From: JAUIGE01 sp045106685
GTDB taxonomy: Bacteria; Bacteroidota; Bacteroidia; J057
Direction: 5' to 3'
Assembly (NCBI GenBank): GCA_045106685.1
Contig: JBGCFB010000115.1
Span: 4,318-68,317, forward strand
Length of the DNA stretch: 64,000 nt
The notes under the pieces are model-generated. The model searched no databases, had not been told where the DNA came from, and saw nothing but the letters and a program-made list of their open reading frames with translations. Shown here piece after piece: positions 42,501 through 51,734 of the stretch. Both the position numbers and the translations under genes were made by a program. Position 1 is the first letter of the stretch. Each line of letters begins with the position of its first letter.

Positions 42501-43574
42501 ATGAAAATTTTTTCAATTTCAAGTATCAGAATGCTCCTGACAGGACTTCTGATTACTGCGATGTCTGTGCTAGGTTCAAACCTTGATGCTCAGACTTTGA
42601 CCACAGACTTTACACCACAGGCAAGTTACACTGCTCAGGCAGGAGATGTCCTGAGCATTCCAGCAAATGTGTCTGGTAATTCCAGGTGGGTTCCTCTCGA
42701 TGCAGATGTTACCTATACTCTCAAAGACGGAAGCGGAAACACTGTTTATGTTTACACCACACCTAATCAAGCAATTTCTACATTATTTATTGGAAATATT
42801 TTTTTAGGAATAGGCTCAACCACTTTCGGCCTTCAACTTCCAAGTGGAACGACTATTCCTGATGGGAACTATTGTGTAACCATTCAGGCAAATTATGGCA
42901 GCCTTCCAAATGGCGACAATACAGCAGTAACCGAGCTGAATGGCTCACAGGTAGGAAGTACCAATATGGGAAATGGTTCTGCCACGCATACGATGGTGGA
43001 CGCATTTTGTATCGATTATACCAGCGATGATTGTACCTTGTCTGCAAGCATAACGCAGCATGTCAATAAGTTCAACCGCCTTCGCGCAGCGATTGTAGCA
43101 TCAGGAGGATCAGGTAACTATTCCTACTCGTGGACAGTCACGAATACCAGTGGTTCTTCTTACACCACAGCGAATAACTACATCAATATTAATTGTGGTT
43201 GCCGGACAGTGACGATCGTTATTACTGATAATGTGACTGGGTGCGAAGTTACCATTAGCCAGCAACTATGTGCTCCTGTAGCTTGTGCCTATCAGACTCC
43301 CAAAGGCTGGCGTATTGTGAGCGGAAATGATAATAATGCACTTTCTGTTTCCCCAAATCCAGCACAGGATGTACTTATCATAAAGGTTAATCCAGCACTG
43401 GAGCAGCCTGTAGCAACTGTCGTTGACATCACCGGAAAGCAAGTTAAACTTGCACGATTAGGTGACACAAGCGAAGACCGCATGGATGTTTCAGACCTTG
43501 CGCCTGGCATGTATGTGGTAAAACTTATGGATGGCGATAAGCTGATCAATCAGCGTAAAGTAATCATCCAGTAA
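42501..43574 (+). CDS. T9SS type A secreted protein with SprB/PKD-like repeat, tandem copy 2
   Basis: 357 residues. Signal peptide MLLTGLLITAMSVLGSNLDA then Q. The N-terminal domain begins LTTDFTPQASYTAQAGDVLS and ends DAFCIDYTSDDC, matching the position of the same element in copy 1. Then comes SGGSGNYSYSWTVTNTSGSS...CGCRTVTIVITDNVTGCE, a single SprB-like unit, and a sorting domain with VSPNPAQDVLII, DITGKQV and KVIIQ at the end. The domain order and motif words are those of the gene at 41218, so the pair arose by duplication. Convergent with the large lectin gene, with a terminator between them. Confidence 0.84.
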   Translation: MKIFSISSIRMLLTGLLITAMSVLGSNLDAQTLTTDFTPQASYTAQAGDVLSIPANVSGNSRWVPLDADVTYTLKDGSGNTVYVYTTPNQAISTLFIGNIFLGIGSTTFGLQLPSGTTIPDGNYCVTIQANYGSLPNGDNTAVTELNGSQVGSTNMGNGSATHTMVDAFCIDYTSDDCTLSASITQHVNKFNRLRAAIVASGGSGNYSYSWTVTNTSGSSYTTANNYININCGCRTVTIVITDNVTGCEVTISQQLCAPVACAYQTPKGWRIVSGNDNNALSVSPNPAQDVLIIKVNPALEQPVATVVDITGKQVKLARLGDTSEDRMDVSDLAPGMYVVKLMDGDKLINQRKVIIQ

Positions 43575-43596
43575 ATCAGGCGATTTGTTGGCTCAC

Positions 43597-43635
43597 AAAA
43601 AGCTCTCCCGCTCTCAAAGCCGGGAGGGCTTTTTT
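43597..43635. terminator. Bidirectional terminator between convergent T9SS genes
   Basis: agctctcccg (43601-43610) pairs with cgggagggct (43621-43630) with one G-U pair; A5 precedes the stem and T6 follows it, so it can act on both strands. Its right T-run reaches the stop of the lectin gene. Confidence 0.85.
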
Positions 43636-46600
43636 ATCGTAATAGTGTAATCGTTCCAGTCCGTACGATCTTTACACCTTCAAAAGTTTGTGCCTCTACC
43701 TGAATAACATATACACCTTCAGCGACAGAGCGACCTTGTCCATCGCGGCCATCCCACTGGAATCCAGGATCATTACTTTGGTAAATCAGGCGCCCCCAGC
43801 GATTATAGATACGCGCTTCCATCCTGCTGAACCCACCATTTGGTATAAAATAGGTGTCGTTTCTTCCGTCTTCATTTGGGCTAAAAGCAGTAGGTAAGTA
43901 TAATTCTTCGCCCCATACAGATATAAAACCTTGCTCAAGTGTATCCGGACACCCGATCTCGTTGTCCGCGATGAGCCTTGCCGTAAACTGCCCTTCACGC
44001 CTATAAACATGCGTAAAGGAGATGGCATCACTCATACTCGTGCTATCATCACCGAACTGCCACACATACTGACTAGCAAATTGACTTTCATTAATAAAAG
44101 GTACTTCAAGCTGAACAAAGCCTTCCGTGATTTCAGCCGAAAACGCTGCCCTTGGCAGATTTTGCTCCACATACAAATTGATGAAAATGGTATCAGCAGG
44201 GCAGTCGTTTCTGCCATAAGGAATAACCCAATACAACGTGCTTTCACGCGGATTGACCGTTATTTGTTTTTCCTCAGAGCCTGTACTCCATATATATCGG
44301 TTTGCATTTCCTCGTACCCTTAATTCGATACTTTGGTACAAACAAATAGAATCATCAGGAGAAGCAATCGCATCAGGAAGTTGGGAAACAATTACCCGCA
44401 TGGTGTCATCATTTTCACAACCATTCGCATCACTTCCTGTAAGACGAAAGACGGTGTTTGAGTCTGGCAAAGCAACAGGACTTGCTGTAAGCGAATCATC
44501 TAGCCATATTCCAGGTGTCCAGGTATAACCTTGTGCTCCACTACCTTGCAGAAAGGCAGGCTCATTTCTACAAACAAATATATCGGGCCCTGCTTCAACT
44601 TCTGGTAAAGGGTTCACAATGAGCCACAAGCTATCGCTTGCTGTACAGCCATTTTGCCCAACACCTTCCAACACATACAGACTCGTATCCGAAGGGCTGA
44701 CTCGAATGCTCACAGCGGTTGGGTCAGTGATCGTAGGATCATCTGCAATCCAGACATAACTGACTCCTCCTGATGCAGTAAGAGTCGCTGTATCATTTTG
44801 GCATATTTCCACATCGCCCGCAATTGATATGGGAGGAGCTGGGCGTATTGTAATTGTGATATCATCCGTATCCACACAGCCCAAGCTGTCAGTGACCGTA
44901 AGTGAATAGGTTGTTGTAGTCTGAGGAAAGGCCATCGGATTCGCAATGCCAGGATTACTCAGCCCTACAGCAGGGGACCAGGAGTACGTGCTTCCACCGC
45001 TACCCTGAAGCATAATCGTATCGCCATAGCATATTGTGGAGTCTGTGCCAGCATTCGGTGCGATATGATAAACCCAAATGGAGTCTTTATTATTGCAGCC
45101 CCAAATAGCTTCTACCTCGCCAACGTAATAACTGCTAGCCACAGGGAATGCATTTGCCTCGCTGCGTGTAGATGAAAGAAAAGTCGTATCGCCGAAATCG
45201 CCGTCAAATCGCCATCCTGTTCGTCGAACGCCAAAACCTCCCTGGACCCAAATTGGAACTGTATCGCCTGGGCATACAAAGGTGTCATTGCTTACTTCGA
45301 TCACTGGACGTAATCGAACTTCCAGCTTGATCGAGTCATAATTTACACAGCCATTGGCATCGGTGACCGTCACATAATATGATGTCGAGTCGATGATGTT
45401 GGGGCCGTTGTTAATTGGAAAAGCGGTTGGATTAGAAAGCGTCGTATCATCAATCGTGGAGGAGGGCGTCCAGGCATAATTCACCCCTCCAGTTGCAGTA
45501 AGAACCGTAGGTCCGCCTGAGCAAACATAAGGGTCGGGATTTGTCACACTGGTAATTGGAAGCGGATTGACAATCACGCGCACGGTGTCTACATCCGTGC
45601 AGCCTGACACATCGGTTGCAGTGACGATATAGTCCTGGTCTGTGAGCGTAAATACCTGAGGGTCAGGAACATCGGTCCTCCCAATTAGGCCAGGAGCTGG
45701 GTCCCATGCAAACGCAATTTGGCTGGTATTAGCTGCTAGTCGAGTAGTATCACCGATACAAACAGGGATGTCAGGACCTGCGTCTGCATTGAAGGCGCGT
45801 ACGCTTATTGTATCAGTATTTCGGCAGCCGTTTTGATCCGTACCAATAACAATATAATCTGTGTCAGTAGCTGGGTCGGCGAGGGGAGAGGAAGTATTAG
45901 GATTTTGTAAAGAAGATGTTGGCGTCCAAATATAACTGATGCCGCCAGTAGCATTCAATTGAATAGGAACATTACCGCATTGCACAGTATCATTTCCCGC
46001 GTCGATAATGGGAGGAGGGTTAACTACTACGGTAACAGAACCGGTATCTCGGCAGCCGTCAGAATTTGCTACAATAGCAGTATACGTTGTCGTTGTGGAG
46101 GGCTTAGCACTTGTTCTAGGGGAAATGGTGCTGCTCAAGGTTGCCCCAGGGCTCCATCGAATATTAGTGAGATCAATAGCGCTAGCCTCTAGCGTTATCG
46201 AGTCACCAAGGCATATTTCAGTTCCGTTTGGGACAATGCTGAGGACAGGAGCAATTAAGGGCTCAAATCGTACCGTATCAGTATCCATGCAGCCGCTTGG
46301 ATGCGTAGCAGTAAGGATGTATTCCATGGCACTACTACCTGTGACAAAAGGCTGTGAGGCAGAGGCTGAGGACAAGCCTACTGTTGGCGTCCAGCTATAC
46401 GTTAGGGCTGTTTGGCGCGCTAATATCTGTACCGGATCACCTGGACATGCAAATACATCAGGCCCTGCATCGGCTTCAAATATTTCTACCAAAACATCAT
46501 CACTGGCCTCACAGCCAAACGAGTCTCTGACCGTGACCGTGTAGGTCGTGTTCTGACTTGGGTTGACGGTCGGATTCGATATGGCAGGGTCGTCTAATCC

Positions 46601-47605
46601 GGTGCTAGGGGACCATGAATAGGTAAGGCCGCCACTTGCCTGTAACTGGATAGGAATACCTCCGCAAACGACTGTGTCCTTTCCCGCATCGGCAGGGGGG
46701 AATTCTTGCACGTTGACCTTGATTTTAGCTACACGCGTATCGCCGCATTCATCGATAATAGTAACTGTATACGTTGTCGTGGTGTCAGGCGACGCGATTG
46801 GGTCTGCAATTGTGGTATCTGAAAGTCCCACCGAAGGAGTCCAGCGGATGGTATCACCTTGCCCTACATCAAGCCTAATCTGGCTTCCTTTACAGATGGT
46901 TTCTTCCTGGTCTTCCTGGAAAAATGAAACGAAGTCCCGACAAAATGCCTGGCGATTTACGCCACCTCCTGTTGCTCCGGTAAAGCCCCAGAATACATTT
47001 GGGTCGTTTCTAAAAATGGTGTTAATAATATTTCCCGTGTAGCTAAGCCTTAACACGCAGTCTACATAGACATTCATCGTTCTGGATGTAGGATTCCAGG
47101 TAATTCGCAAACGATGCCACTGACAGTCCTCGGCATTAGCATTGCCAGCCAATATTCCGACCGGACCAGCAAGGGTACTTGATCCATGGTTAGTGATGCC
47201 ATTTTGCTGGATTGACATATGATCAAAAAATGGATCATTAAGACTTCCGTTTTGCCATGTGTCAAACTCGATAGCGAGAGAAGGCCGAATTCCGGCATAT
47301 CCGATTCCCCCGCCTGCACTTCCTACGTTGGTACTAACTTGCTGAAGAACAAATGCGATTCCATCGGCACCTTGTGCGTCATTACAACCAAGAAAAATAT
47401 CAAAATATAAATCGAAGGGCACTCCAATGTTGACCTTGTTCAGAAACCAGACAGAGCCAGAGGCAAACCCTGTAGGAGGCGTTATGAGAAAGCAATTATT
47501 GGGTTCTTGACGAGCAGATCCATTGAGCGCATATTGGCCAAAAAGATCAATGCCAGGAAGTAGGAATACGAGAAATAAAACCAAAAATGGAAACCGTGTT
47601 TTCAT
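43634..47605 (-). CDS. Giant T9SS type B protein: L-type lectin domain, about 12 Ig-like repeats, PKD domain
   Basis: 1,323 residues from the ATG at 47605 (signal peptide TRFPFLVLFLVFLLPGIDLF); upstream codons lie in the mscS intergenic gap. Residues about 20-245 are an L-type (legume-like) lectin: SVWFLNKVNIGVPFDLYFDI, ADGIAFVLQ, LAIEFDTWQNG, WHRLRITWNP. About 12 repeats of 70-80 residues follow, each with a C-x-G strand, a Y-x-W-x-P-x-x-G-L core and a final G-C-x-x-x-D; then one PKD domain (VWQFGDDSTS) and a type B sorting domain (YLPTAFSPNEDGRND ... RTGTITLLR). It should bind glycans at the cell surface. Only 19 nt separate it from mscS, so it may be cotranscribed, or use the -7-like TATCTTTA at 47610-47617. 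Confidence 0.9.
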   Translation of the reverse strand: MKTRFPFLVLFLVFLLPGIDLFGQYALNGSARQEPNNCFLITPPTGFASGSVWFLNKVNIGVPFDLYFDIFLGCNDAQGADGIAFVLQQVSTNVGSAGGGIGYAGIRPSLAIEFDTWQNGSLNDPFFDHMSIQQNGITNHGSSTLAGPVGILAGNANAEDCQWHRLRITWNPTSRTMNVYVDCVLRLSYTGNIINTIFRNDPNVFWGFTGATGGGVNRQAFCRDFVSFFQEDQEETICKGSQIRLDVGQGDTIRWTPSVGLSDTTIADPIASPDTTTTYTVTIIDECGDTRVAKIKVNVQEFPPADAGKDTVVCGGIPIQLQASGGLTYSWSPSTGLDDPAISNPTVNPSQNTTYTVTVRDSFGCEASDDVLVEIFEADAGPDVFACPGDPVQILARQTALTYSWTPTVGLSSASASQPFVTGSSAMEYILTATHPSGCMDTDTVRFEPLIAPVLSIVPNGTEICLGDSITLEASAIDLTNIRWSPGATLSSTISPRTSAKPSTTTTYTAIVANSDGCRDTGSVTVVVNPPPIIDAGNDTVQCGNVPIQLNATGGISYIWTPTSSLQNPNTSSPLADPATDTDYIVIGTDQNGCRNTDTISVRAFNADAGPDIPVCIGDTTRLAANTSQIAFAWDPAPGLIGRTDVPDPQVFTLTDQDYIVTATDVSGCTDVDTVRVIVNPLPITSVTNPDPYVCSGGPTVLTATGGVNYAWTPSSTIDDTTLSNPTAFPINNGPNIIDSTSYYVTVTDANGCVNYDSIKLEVRLRPVIEVSNDTFVCPGDTVPIWVQGGFGVRRTGWRFDGDFGDTTFLSSTRSEANAFPVASSYYVGEVEAIWGCNNKDSIWVYHIAPNAGTDSTICYGDTIMLQGSGGSTYSWSPAVGLSNPGIANPMAFPQTTTTYSLTVTDSLGCVDTDDITITIRPAPPISIAGDVEICQNDTATLTASGGVSYVWIADDPTITDPTAVSIRVSPSDTSLYVLEGVGQNGCTASDSLWLIVNPLPEVEAGPDIFVCRNEPAFLQGSGAQGYTWTPGIWLDDSLTASPVALPDSNTVFRLTGSDANGCENDDTMRVIVSQLPDAIASPDDSICLYQSIELRVRGNANRYIWSTGSEEKQITVNPRESTLYWVIPYGRNDCPADTIFINLYVEQNLPRAAFSAEITEGFVQLEVPFINESQFASQYVWQFGDDSTSMSDAISFTHVYRREGQFTARLIADNEIGCPDTLEQGFISVWGEELYLPTAFSPNEDGRNDTYFIPNGGFSRMEARIYNRWGRLIYQSNDPGFQWDGRDGQGRSVAEGVYVIQVEAQTFEGVKIVRTGTITLLR

Positions 47606-47624
47606 AGTGTAAAGATAACGAGCA

Positions 47625-48794
47625 TTAGTCATCTTTAGGGTTTCTCTCTTCGTCAATTATTTCTGATGATTTTGGATTGACCGCAGGAAGGGGTTGTGGG
47701 ATAATATGAAGATCGCGTTGAGGAAATGGAATTTGAATACCGTTTTTGCGGAACGAAGTATCTATAACAAATCGGAGGTCACTCATAACGCGTTCCGCTT
47801 CGAACGTTTTGCGAGTCCAAACCCGAAGATGAAACGTCAGCGCAGAGTCGCCAAATTTTGCGAAAAAGACTTCTGGTTTGGGGCGCTTAAGCACGTCGCC
47901 GTGCGTTTCAGCACATTCCAAAAGGAGCTTGCGCACGAGCGAAACATCCGAGCCGTAGGCAACGCCGACTTCTACCCGAAACATGGCCTCTTTGCTCGTA
48001 TGGCTATAATTGATAACACTTCCGTTGGTGAATTTTGCGTTTGGTACCAAAATCGCCAAACCCTCACGTGTAATGATTTCGGTCGTACGGAGTTTGATAT
48101 TCACTACACGGCCTGTACGCTTATCGACTTCTACAATATCATTTAGCTCTACCACGCCTTCAAACAAAATAACGATCCCACTAATGACATCATTGAAGAT
48201 GCTTTGTATGCCTAATCCAACTCCAACAAGTAAGGCCGCTGATCCAGCAAGAAGCACAGTAATGTTGATGCCCGCGGCACTAAAGGCCCAGAGAATAGCA
48301 AGCACATACACGACATACTTGATGATTTGAATAAGCGCATATAAACGCCCTTCCTCCATCCTTGCCTCTTCAGACTTTCCTTCTCTGGATCGTGTAACCA
48401 CTTTAGCAATAACCCAGGTGATCAAACGCGCCCCAAAGAATATCAAGCCTATCGTTACAAAGGACCAAATTGTAAGACGATAGGTAACATTTTCGTCTTT
48501 GGGGGTAGGGCCTATTTTGAAGACTTCCATGTCAAGGATTTCACCAATAGGCAGCCCAATAGCACCCAACAGCAGAACAACAAAAATGAGCCAGGTTCCA
48601 AGGCGGAGGTATCGGACAAGTGTTCCGGCCGGCGCCACCTTCTCTAGCTGCTCTGATTGCTTTTTACCCAAACGAACAAGCAGCCTGTCCAGAAGCAAGG
48701 CAACAATCAATACCGCCAGACCAAGCAATAGCCTGCCAACGGTTAATTCGAAATCGTTTGTTTCGAAGAGTATGGTGCCAAAAAACTCCTTCAT
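47625..48794 (-). CDS. MscS-family mechanosensitive channel
   Basis: 389 residues from the ATG at 48794 (MKEFFGTILFETNDFELTVG). Several N-terminal membrane segments precede the MscS core: the pore-lining TM3 with small residues (LLAGSAALLVGVGLGIQSIF), then the beta domain beginning DVISGIVILFEGVVELNDIV and ITREGLAILVPNAKF. The C-terminal alpha/beta part is present. The charged extra N-terminal helices make it longer than E. coli MscS (286 residues). It opens under membrane tension to release solutes. It lies 19 nt upstream of the large lectin gene. The C terminus is hydrophilic (SSEIIDEERNPKDD). Confidence 0.92.
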   Translation of the reverse strand: MKEFFGTILFETNDFELTVGRLLLGLAVLIVALLLDRLLVRLGKKQSEQLEKVAPAGTLVRYLRLGTWLIFVVLLLGAIGLPIGEILDMEVFKIGPTPKDENVTYRLTIWSFVTIGLIFFGARLITWVIAKVVTRSREGKSEEARMEEGRLYALIQIIKYVVYVLAILWAFSAAGINITVLLAGSAALLVGVGLGIQSIFNDVISGIVILFEGVVELNDIVEVDKRTGRVVNIKLRTTEIITREGLAILVPNAKFTNGSVINYSHTSKEAMFRVEVGVAYGSDVSLVRKLLLECAETHGDVLKRPKPEVFFAKFGDSALTFHLRVWTRKTFEAERVMSDLRFVIDTSFRKNGIQIPFPQRDLHIIPQPLPAVNPKSSEIIDEERNPKDD

Positions 48795-49039
48795 ATTTCT
48801 CAAAAGTAATGCAAAATCCGATACAGAATATACAAAGTGCAAACATATTAAGATATAAAATCTAACAGTGTTATTAAGATATTTTTAATGCAGATTTGTC
48901 TTCTCAAATCATCAAAGGCTTCTGGCCACTGGCTGCTCGCTACTGGCTTTTAATATGGCAAGCCATACAGTATTTGTCTGCTTGAAATAGCGAAGAGCAT
49001 CATCAAATCAGCTAATTAATAAATCATCAAATCAAAAAG
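48795..49039. other. Intergenic region with short direct repeats and CTGGC words
   Basis: No gene seen. It contains ggccactggctgctcgctac followed by tggctttta, whose words match the GGC-rich palindromes at 51304 and 51944, and direct repeats of the type aatcatcaaatcag at 48995-49036 just before the crotonase start. Divergent mscS and crotonase promoters must lie here, but I cannot identify them. Confidence 0.4.
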
Positions 49040-49804
49040 ATGTACACACATATTCAGGTAAGCCCTCAGGGATCAACGTGCTATATCGCACTCAATCGCC
49101 CAAAGGCGCTCAATGCGCTTAATCAGGGAATCTTTGATGAGCTCAATCAGGCCATGGATGAGTTTTTGGCTGACAAGAGCCTGAAAGGTGCTGTGATTAC
49201 CGGGGCAGGGGAGAAGGCATTTGCCGCAGGTGCCGATATCACAGAACTTCAAAAGTTGAATAAAGAAGAAGCTGAGGCATTGAGCAAAAAAGGCCAGGCG
49301 CTTTTCTTCAAAATAGAGAAAAGCATCAAGCCTGTTATTGCAGCCGTGAACGGCTTCGCCCTGGGCGGTGGCTGCGAGCTTGCAATGAGTTGTCACATGC
49401 GTGTCGCTTCTGATAATGCGCTATTTGGTCAACCTGAAGTAAAGCTTGGCTTGCTTCCTGGCTATGGCGGTACACAGCGACTCGTGCAGTACATCGGTCG
49501 CGCCAAAGCCACCGAACTGCTGATCACAGCAGATATGATCGGAGCAGAAGATGCCTTGCGTTTAGGCTTAGTGAATTATGTCACAGATCAGGCTTCACTC
49601 ATGGAGAAGTGCGATGCCATTCTCGCCAAAGCATACAAGCAGTCCCCGAACGCTATTGCGTTGACACTCAGGGCAATAGATGCTGGTGAATACGCCCCTG
49701 ATGGTTTTACATTCGAGGCTGAGCGCTTCGGTGAAGCGATTATTTCTGACGAAGCTAAAGAAGGAATTGGTGCTTTTCTAGAGAAGCGAAAACCTAATTT
49801 CTAA
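49040..49804 (+). CDS. Enoyl-CoA hydratase/isomerase (crotonase) family
   Basis: 254 residues. The crotonase signature is complete: ALNRPKALNALNQ, the CoA/oxyanion segment KAFAAGADITEL and NGFALGGGCELAMSCHMRVAS, with catalytic glutamates in GGGCELAMS and FGQPEVKLGLLPGYGGTQRL. It hydrates 2-enoyl-CoA in fatty-acid beta-oxidation; the close match to short-chain enoyl-CoA hydratase (crotonase) fits this best, but related isomerases cannot be excluded. It is a single gene without other beta-oxidation genes nearby. Its stop overlaps the stop of the convergent GT2 gene (CTAA at 49801-49804). Confidence 0.92.
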   Translation: MYTHIQVSPQGSTCYIALNRPKALNALNQGIFDELNQAMDEFLADKSLKGAVITGAGEKAFAAGADITELQKLNKEEAEALSKKGQALFFKIEKSIKPVIAAVNGFALGGGCELAMSCHMRVASDNALFGQPEVKLGLLPGYGGTQRLVQYIGRAKATELLITADMIGAEDALRLGLVNYVTDQASLMEKCDAILAKAYKQSPNAIALTLRAIDAGEYAPDGFTFEAERFGEAIISDEAKEGIGAFLEKRKPNF

Positions 49805-51279
49805 GTAATATTTTTACTACGTGGAAGCGTGATGTAGGACATCACGAAAACGACTCCGAAGCCAATCGCCATCATGGCGAGGAACGGAGTTGCCATATAT
49901 TGTTGTAGCTCAATAGAAAGCCACACGCCTCCCAGAACATAGAAAAAACTAAGAAGCTCCAGTACAGAAATCAGGTTAAACCTTGTTTTGATATAGGCTT
50001 TCCCCTTGATGCGATCTGCCTTGTCCACGAGGTTAAATTTCGGTGTACGCACGAACGAGGATTGCTTCCCCAAATACCCTTCCACAACTCCGGAGGCATT
50101 GAACAAGGAGATGCCCATGGATAAGGAAATAAAGGCAGGGTAGTGGAATGCAAAAGCCAGATAGTCCTTCCAGGTTTTGAGGATAAGCCCTCGATTAGCG
50201 ATGATATAGAAAATCATCAAGCCAAAGAAGGAAATGTGAAAGACATTAAAAATAGCACCAAGAGGCTGAAGACTTGGGTCTGAGTGCATCACATATAGGA
50301 AAGGCGGCAAGAGTAATCCCGATCCATAGACACAAAGCCAGGAGAAGCTATTGAGCAAATGAAAAACCGCATTAAGCTTTGTTGAAAGGCTGACTGTGGA
50401 GGCCTTAAGGACATTGCCGAGATTCTTGCGTACACATTGGGCGGGGCCTTTTGCCCAGCGAAATTGCTGAGACTTCAGGGCATTCATTTCTGCTGGAAGT
50501 TCAGCAGGAGAGACAAGGTCCTCAAGGAATATAAATTTCCACCCATCGAGCTGCGCACGATAGCTCAGGTCGAGGTCCTCGGTCAGGGTGTCGCCTTGCC
50601 AGCCGCCCGATTCTGTAATCGCCTCCCGTCGCCAGATACCGGCAGTTCCGTTGAAATTGATGAAATGGCCAAAGGCATTTCTGCCTCCTTGCTCTACCGT
50701 GAAGTGCGCGTTAAGGGCGTAGGCCTGAAGCTTTGTTATAAGTGAATAGTGGAGATTCAGATGACCCCAGCGGCTTTGTACCATACCGATTTTAGGGTTA
50801 TCAAAATAGGGGAGGGTGGTTTTTAAAAAATGAGGCTTTGGTACAAAATCAGCATCAAAAATCACCATGTAATCACCTTTTGCTGTCTGCATGCCGTGAT
50901 GAAGCGCGCCGGCTTTATAGTCAATGTTCTTACTGCGTGTAATGTGCTGAATATCAAATCCTTGACCTTGTAGTTTAGTCACTATCCCTGCTACAAGCTC
51001 CACTGTTTCATCCGTAGAATCGTCCAGTATTTGAATCTCAAGTTTGTCTTTTGGATAATCAAACTTAGTGACAGCTTCTATGAGACGAGCGATGACGTAT
51101 TTCTCATTGAAAATCGGGAGCTGAACAGTCACATGCGGAAATGTGCGCCCGTTTTCCCAATTCATCTTAGGAGGCTTTTTTCGCCTTGTATATAAAACCA
51201 CCAAATACAGCTGGGCCAATGCATACACAAGGACGAAACTCAGGCAAAAGAAGTAGGCGACAATGATCGCAATATTCAC
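49801..51279 (-). CDS. Processive family-2 glycosyltransferase (cellulose synthase/CslA-like)
   Basis: 492 residues: N-terminal membrane anchor (residues 5-30), cytosolic GT2 domain, then C-terminal membrane segments. The processive beta-glycosyltransferase residues are all in place: D86-D87 (QILDDSTDE), D142-x-D144 (VIFDADFVP), catalytic D235 (LTEDLDLSY) and QQFRW (271-275). The organisation resembles glucomannan-type CslA and bacterial BcsA-like synthases without a PilZ domain, so it should polymerise a polysaccharide from a nucleotide sugar. It lies about 100 nt downstream of the SxtJ gene, with a palindrome between, in the same orientation as the carbamoyltransferase group; the product may be linked to it or independent. 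Confidence 0.9.
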   Translation of the reverse strand: MNIAIIVAYFFCLSFVLVYALAQLYLVVLYTRRKKPPKMNWENGRTFPHVTVQLPIFNEKYVIARLIEAVTKFDYPKDKLEIQILDDSTDETVELVAGIVTKLQGQGFDIQHITRSKNIDYKAGALHHGMQTAKGDYMVIFDADFVPKPHFLKTTLPYFDNPKIGMVQSRWGHLNLHYSLITKLQAYALNAHFTVEQGGRNAFGHFINFNGTAGIWRREAITESGGWQGDTLTEDLDLSYRAQLDGWKFIFLEDLVSPAELPAEMNALKSQQFRWAKGPAQCVRKNLGNVLKASTVSLSTKLNAVFHLLNSFSWLCVYGSGLLLPPFLYVMHSDPSLQPLGAIFNVFHISFFGLMIFYIIANRGLILKTWKDYLAFAFHYPAFISLSMGISLFNASGVVEGYLGKQSSFVRTPKFNLVDKADRIKGKAYIKTRFNLISVLELLSFFYVLGGVWLSIELQQYMATPFLAMMAIGFGVVFVMSYITLPRSKNIT

Positions 51280-51303
51280 AGAAGAAGAATTAGGTTTTAA
51301 AAA

Positions 51304-51377
51304 TAGCTATTGACTTTTAGCGGTTGGCGATTAGCTTACTTTCGGGCCAACAGCCAAAAGCAAATCGCCAATAGCTA
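51304..51377. repeat. Intergenic palindrome, GGCGATTAGCTATTGGC word family
   Basis: tagctattg (51304-51312) pairs with caatagcta (51369-51377). Inside are agcggttggcgattagct and gccaaaagcaaatcgcc, themselves nearly complementary. Related words at 51944-52041. Confidence 0.6.
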
Positions 51378-51380
51378 CAA

Positions 51381-51734
51381 TCACCACATTTGCTCTAAAT
51401 CGGCCGCGGTGTATTGATGATTGCGCTCAATGAATCGACTTCCATTTTGATACTTCTTTTTTCTAAAAAGCCTAAAAATAAGCGCCAATGGAAGCAGTAC
51501 TACATAAAACACAATACCCATAAAGACTACCGATTTCACCTTGCCGATAGCCTTCATCAAACGTTGGAATTGAAAAAGGAATGCGTCACGAAAGCCTGTT
51601 GAAATCAAACTTAGTATAAGCAAGATCCCTCCTGTTATGGGGAAATACCAGGACCGAAAAATGAGTCCTAACAAACTGATTACCAGGCAGGTAATCAGTG
51701 CTTGACTTCTTGGGTGTTGAAGTAGTTTATTCAC
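51381..51734 (-). CDS. SxtJ-like small membrane protein
   Basis: 117 residues from a GTG at 51734 that overlaps the stop of the DUF5989 gene (TAGTG). The start extended by the longer open frame would run through the DUF5989 gene and is not used. Two hydrophobic pairs (residues 12-45 with ALITCLVISLLGLIFRSWYF, and 64-95 with SVVFMGIVFYVVLLPLALIF) are followed by a basic stretch RLFRKKKYQ and a soluble tail. SxtJ-like proteins are found beside carbamoyltransferases and DUF5989 proteins in many bacteria; their role is unknown. The order carbamoyltransferase, DUF5989, SxtJ is seen here too. Confidence 0.75.
   Translation of the reverse strand: MNKLLQHPRSQALITCLVISLLGLIFRSWYFPITGGILLILSLISTGFRDAFLFQFQRLMKAIGKVKSVVFMGIVFYVVLLPLALIFRLFRKKKYQNGSRFIERNHQYTAADLEQMW

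Noticed and set aside
46008..46544. Plus-strand frame of 178 codons inside the lectin gene
   Set aside because: It is the antisense of the Ig-like repeats; composition is low-complexity Ser/Val/Thr as expected for a shadow.
44340..47000. Regularly spaced similar segments that might be a CRISPR or satellite
   Set aside because: The period of 210-240 bp corresponds to Ig-like protein repeats in frame within one gene; the DNA units are not near-identical.
47694..48146. Plus-strand frame of 150 codons antisense to mscS
   Set aside because: mscS has the complete beta-domain signature here; the plus frame shows no domain or start signal.
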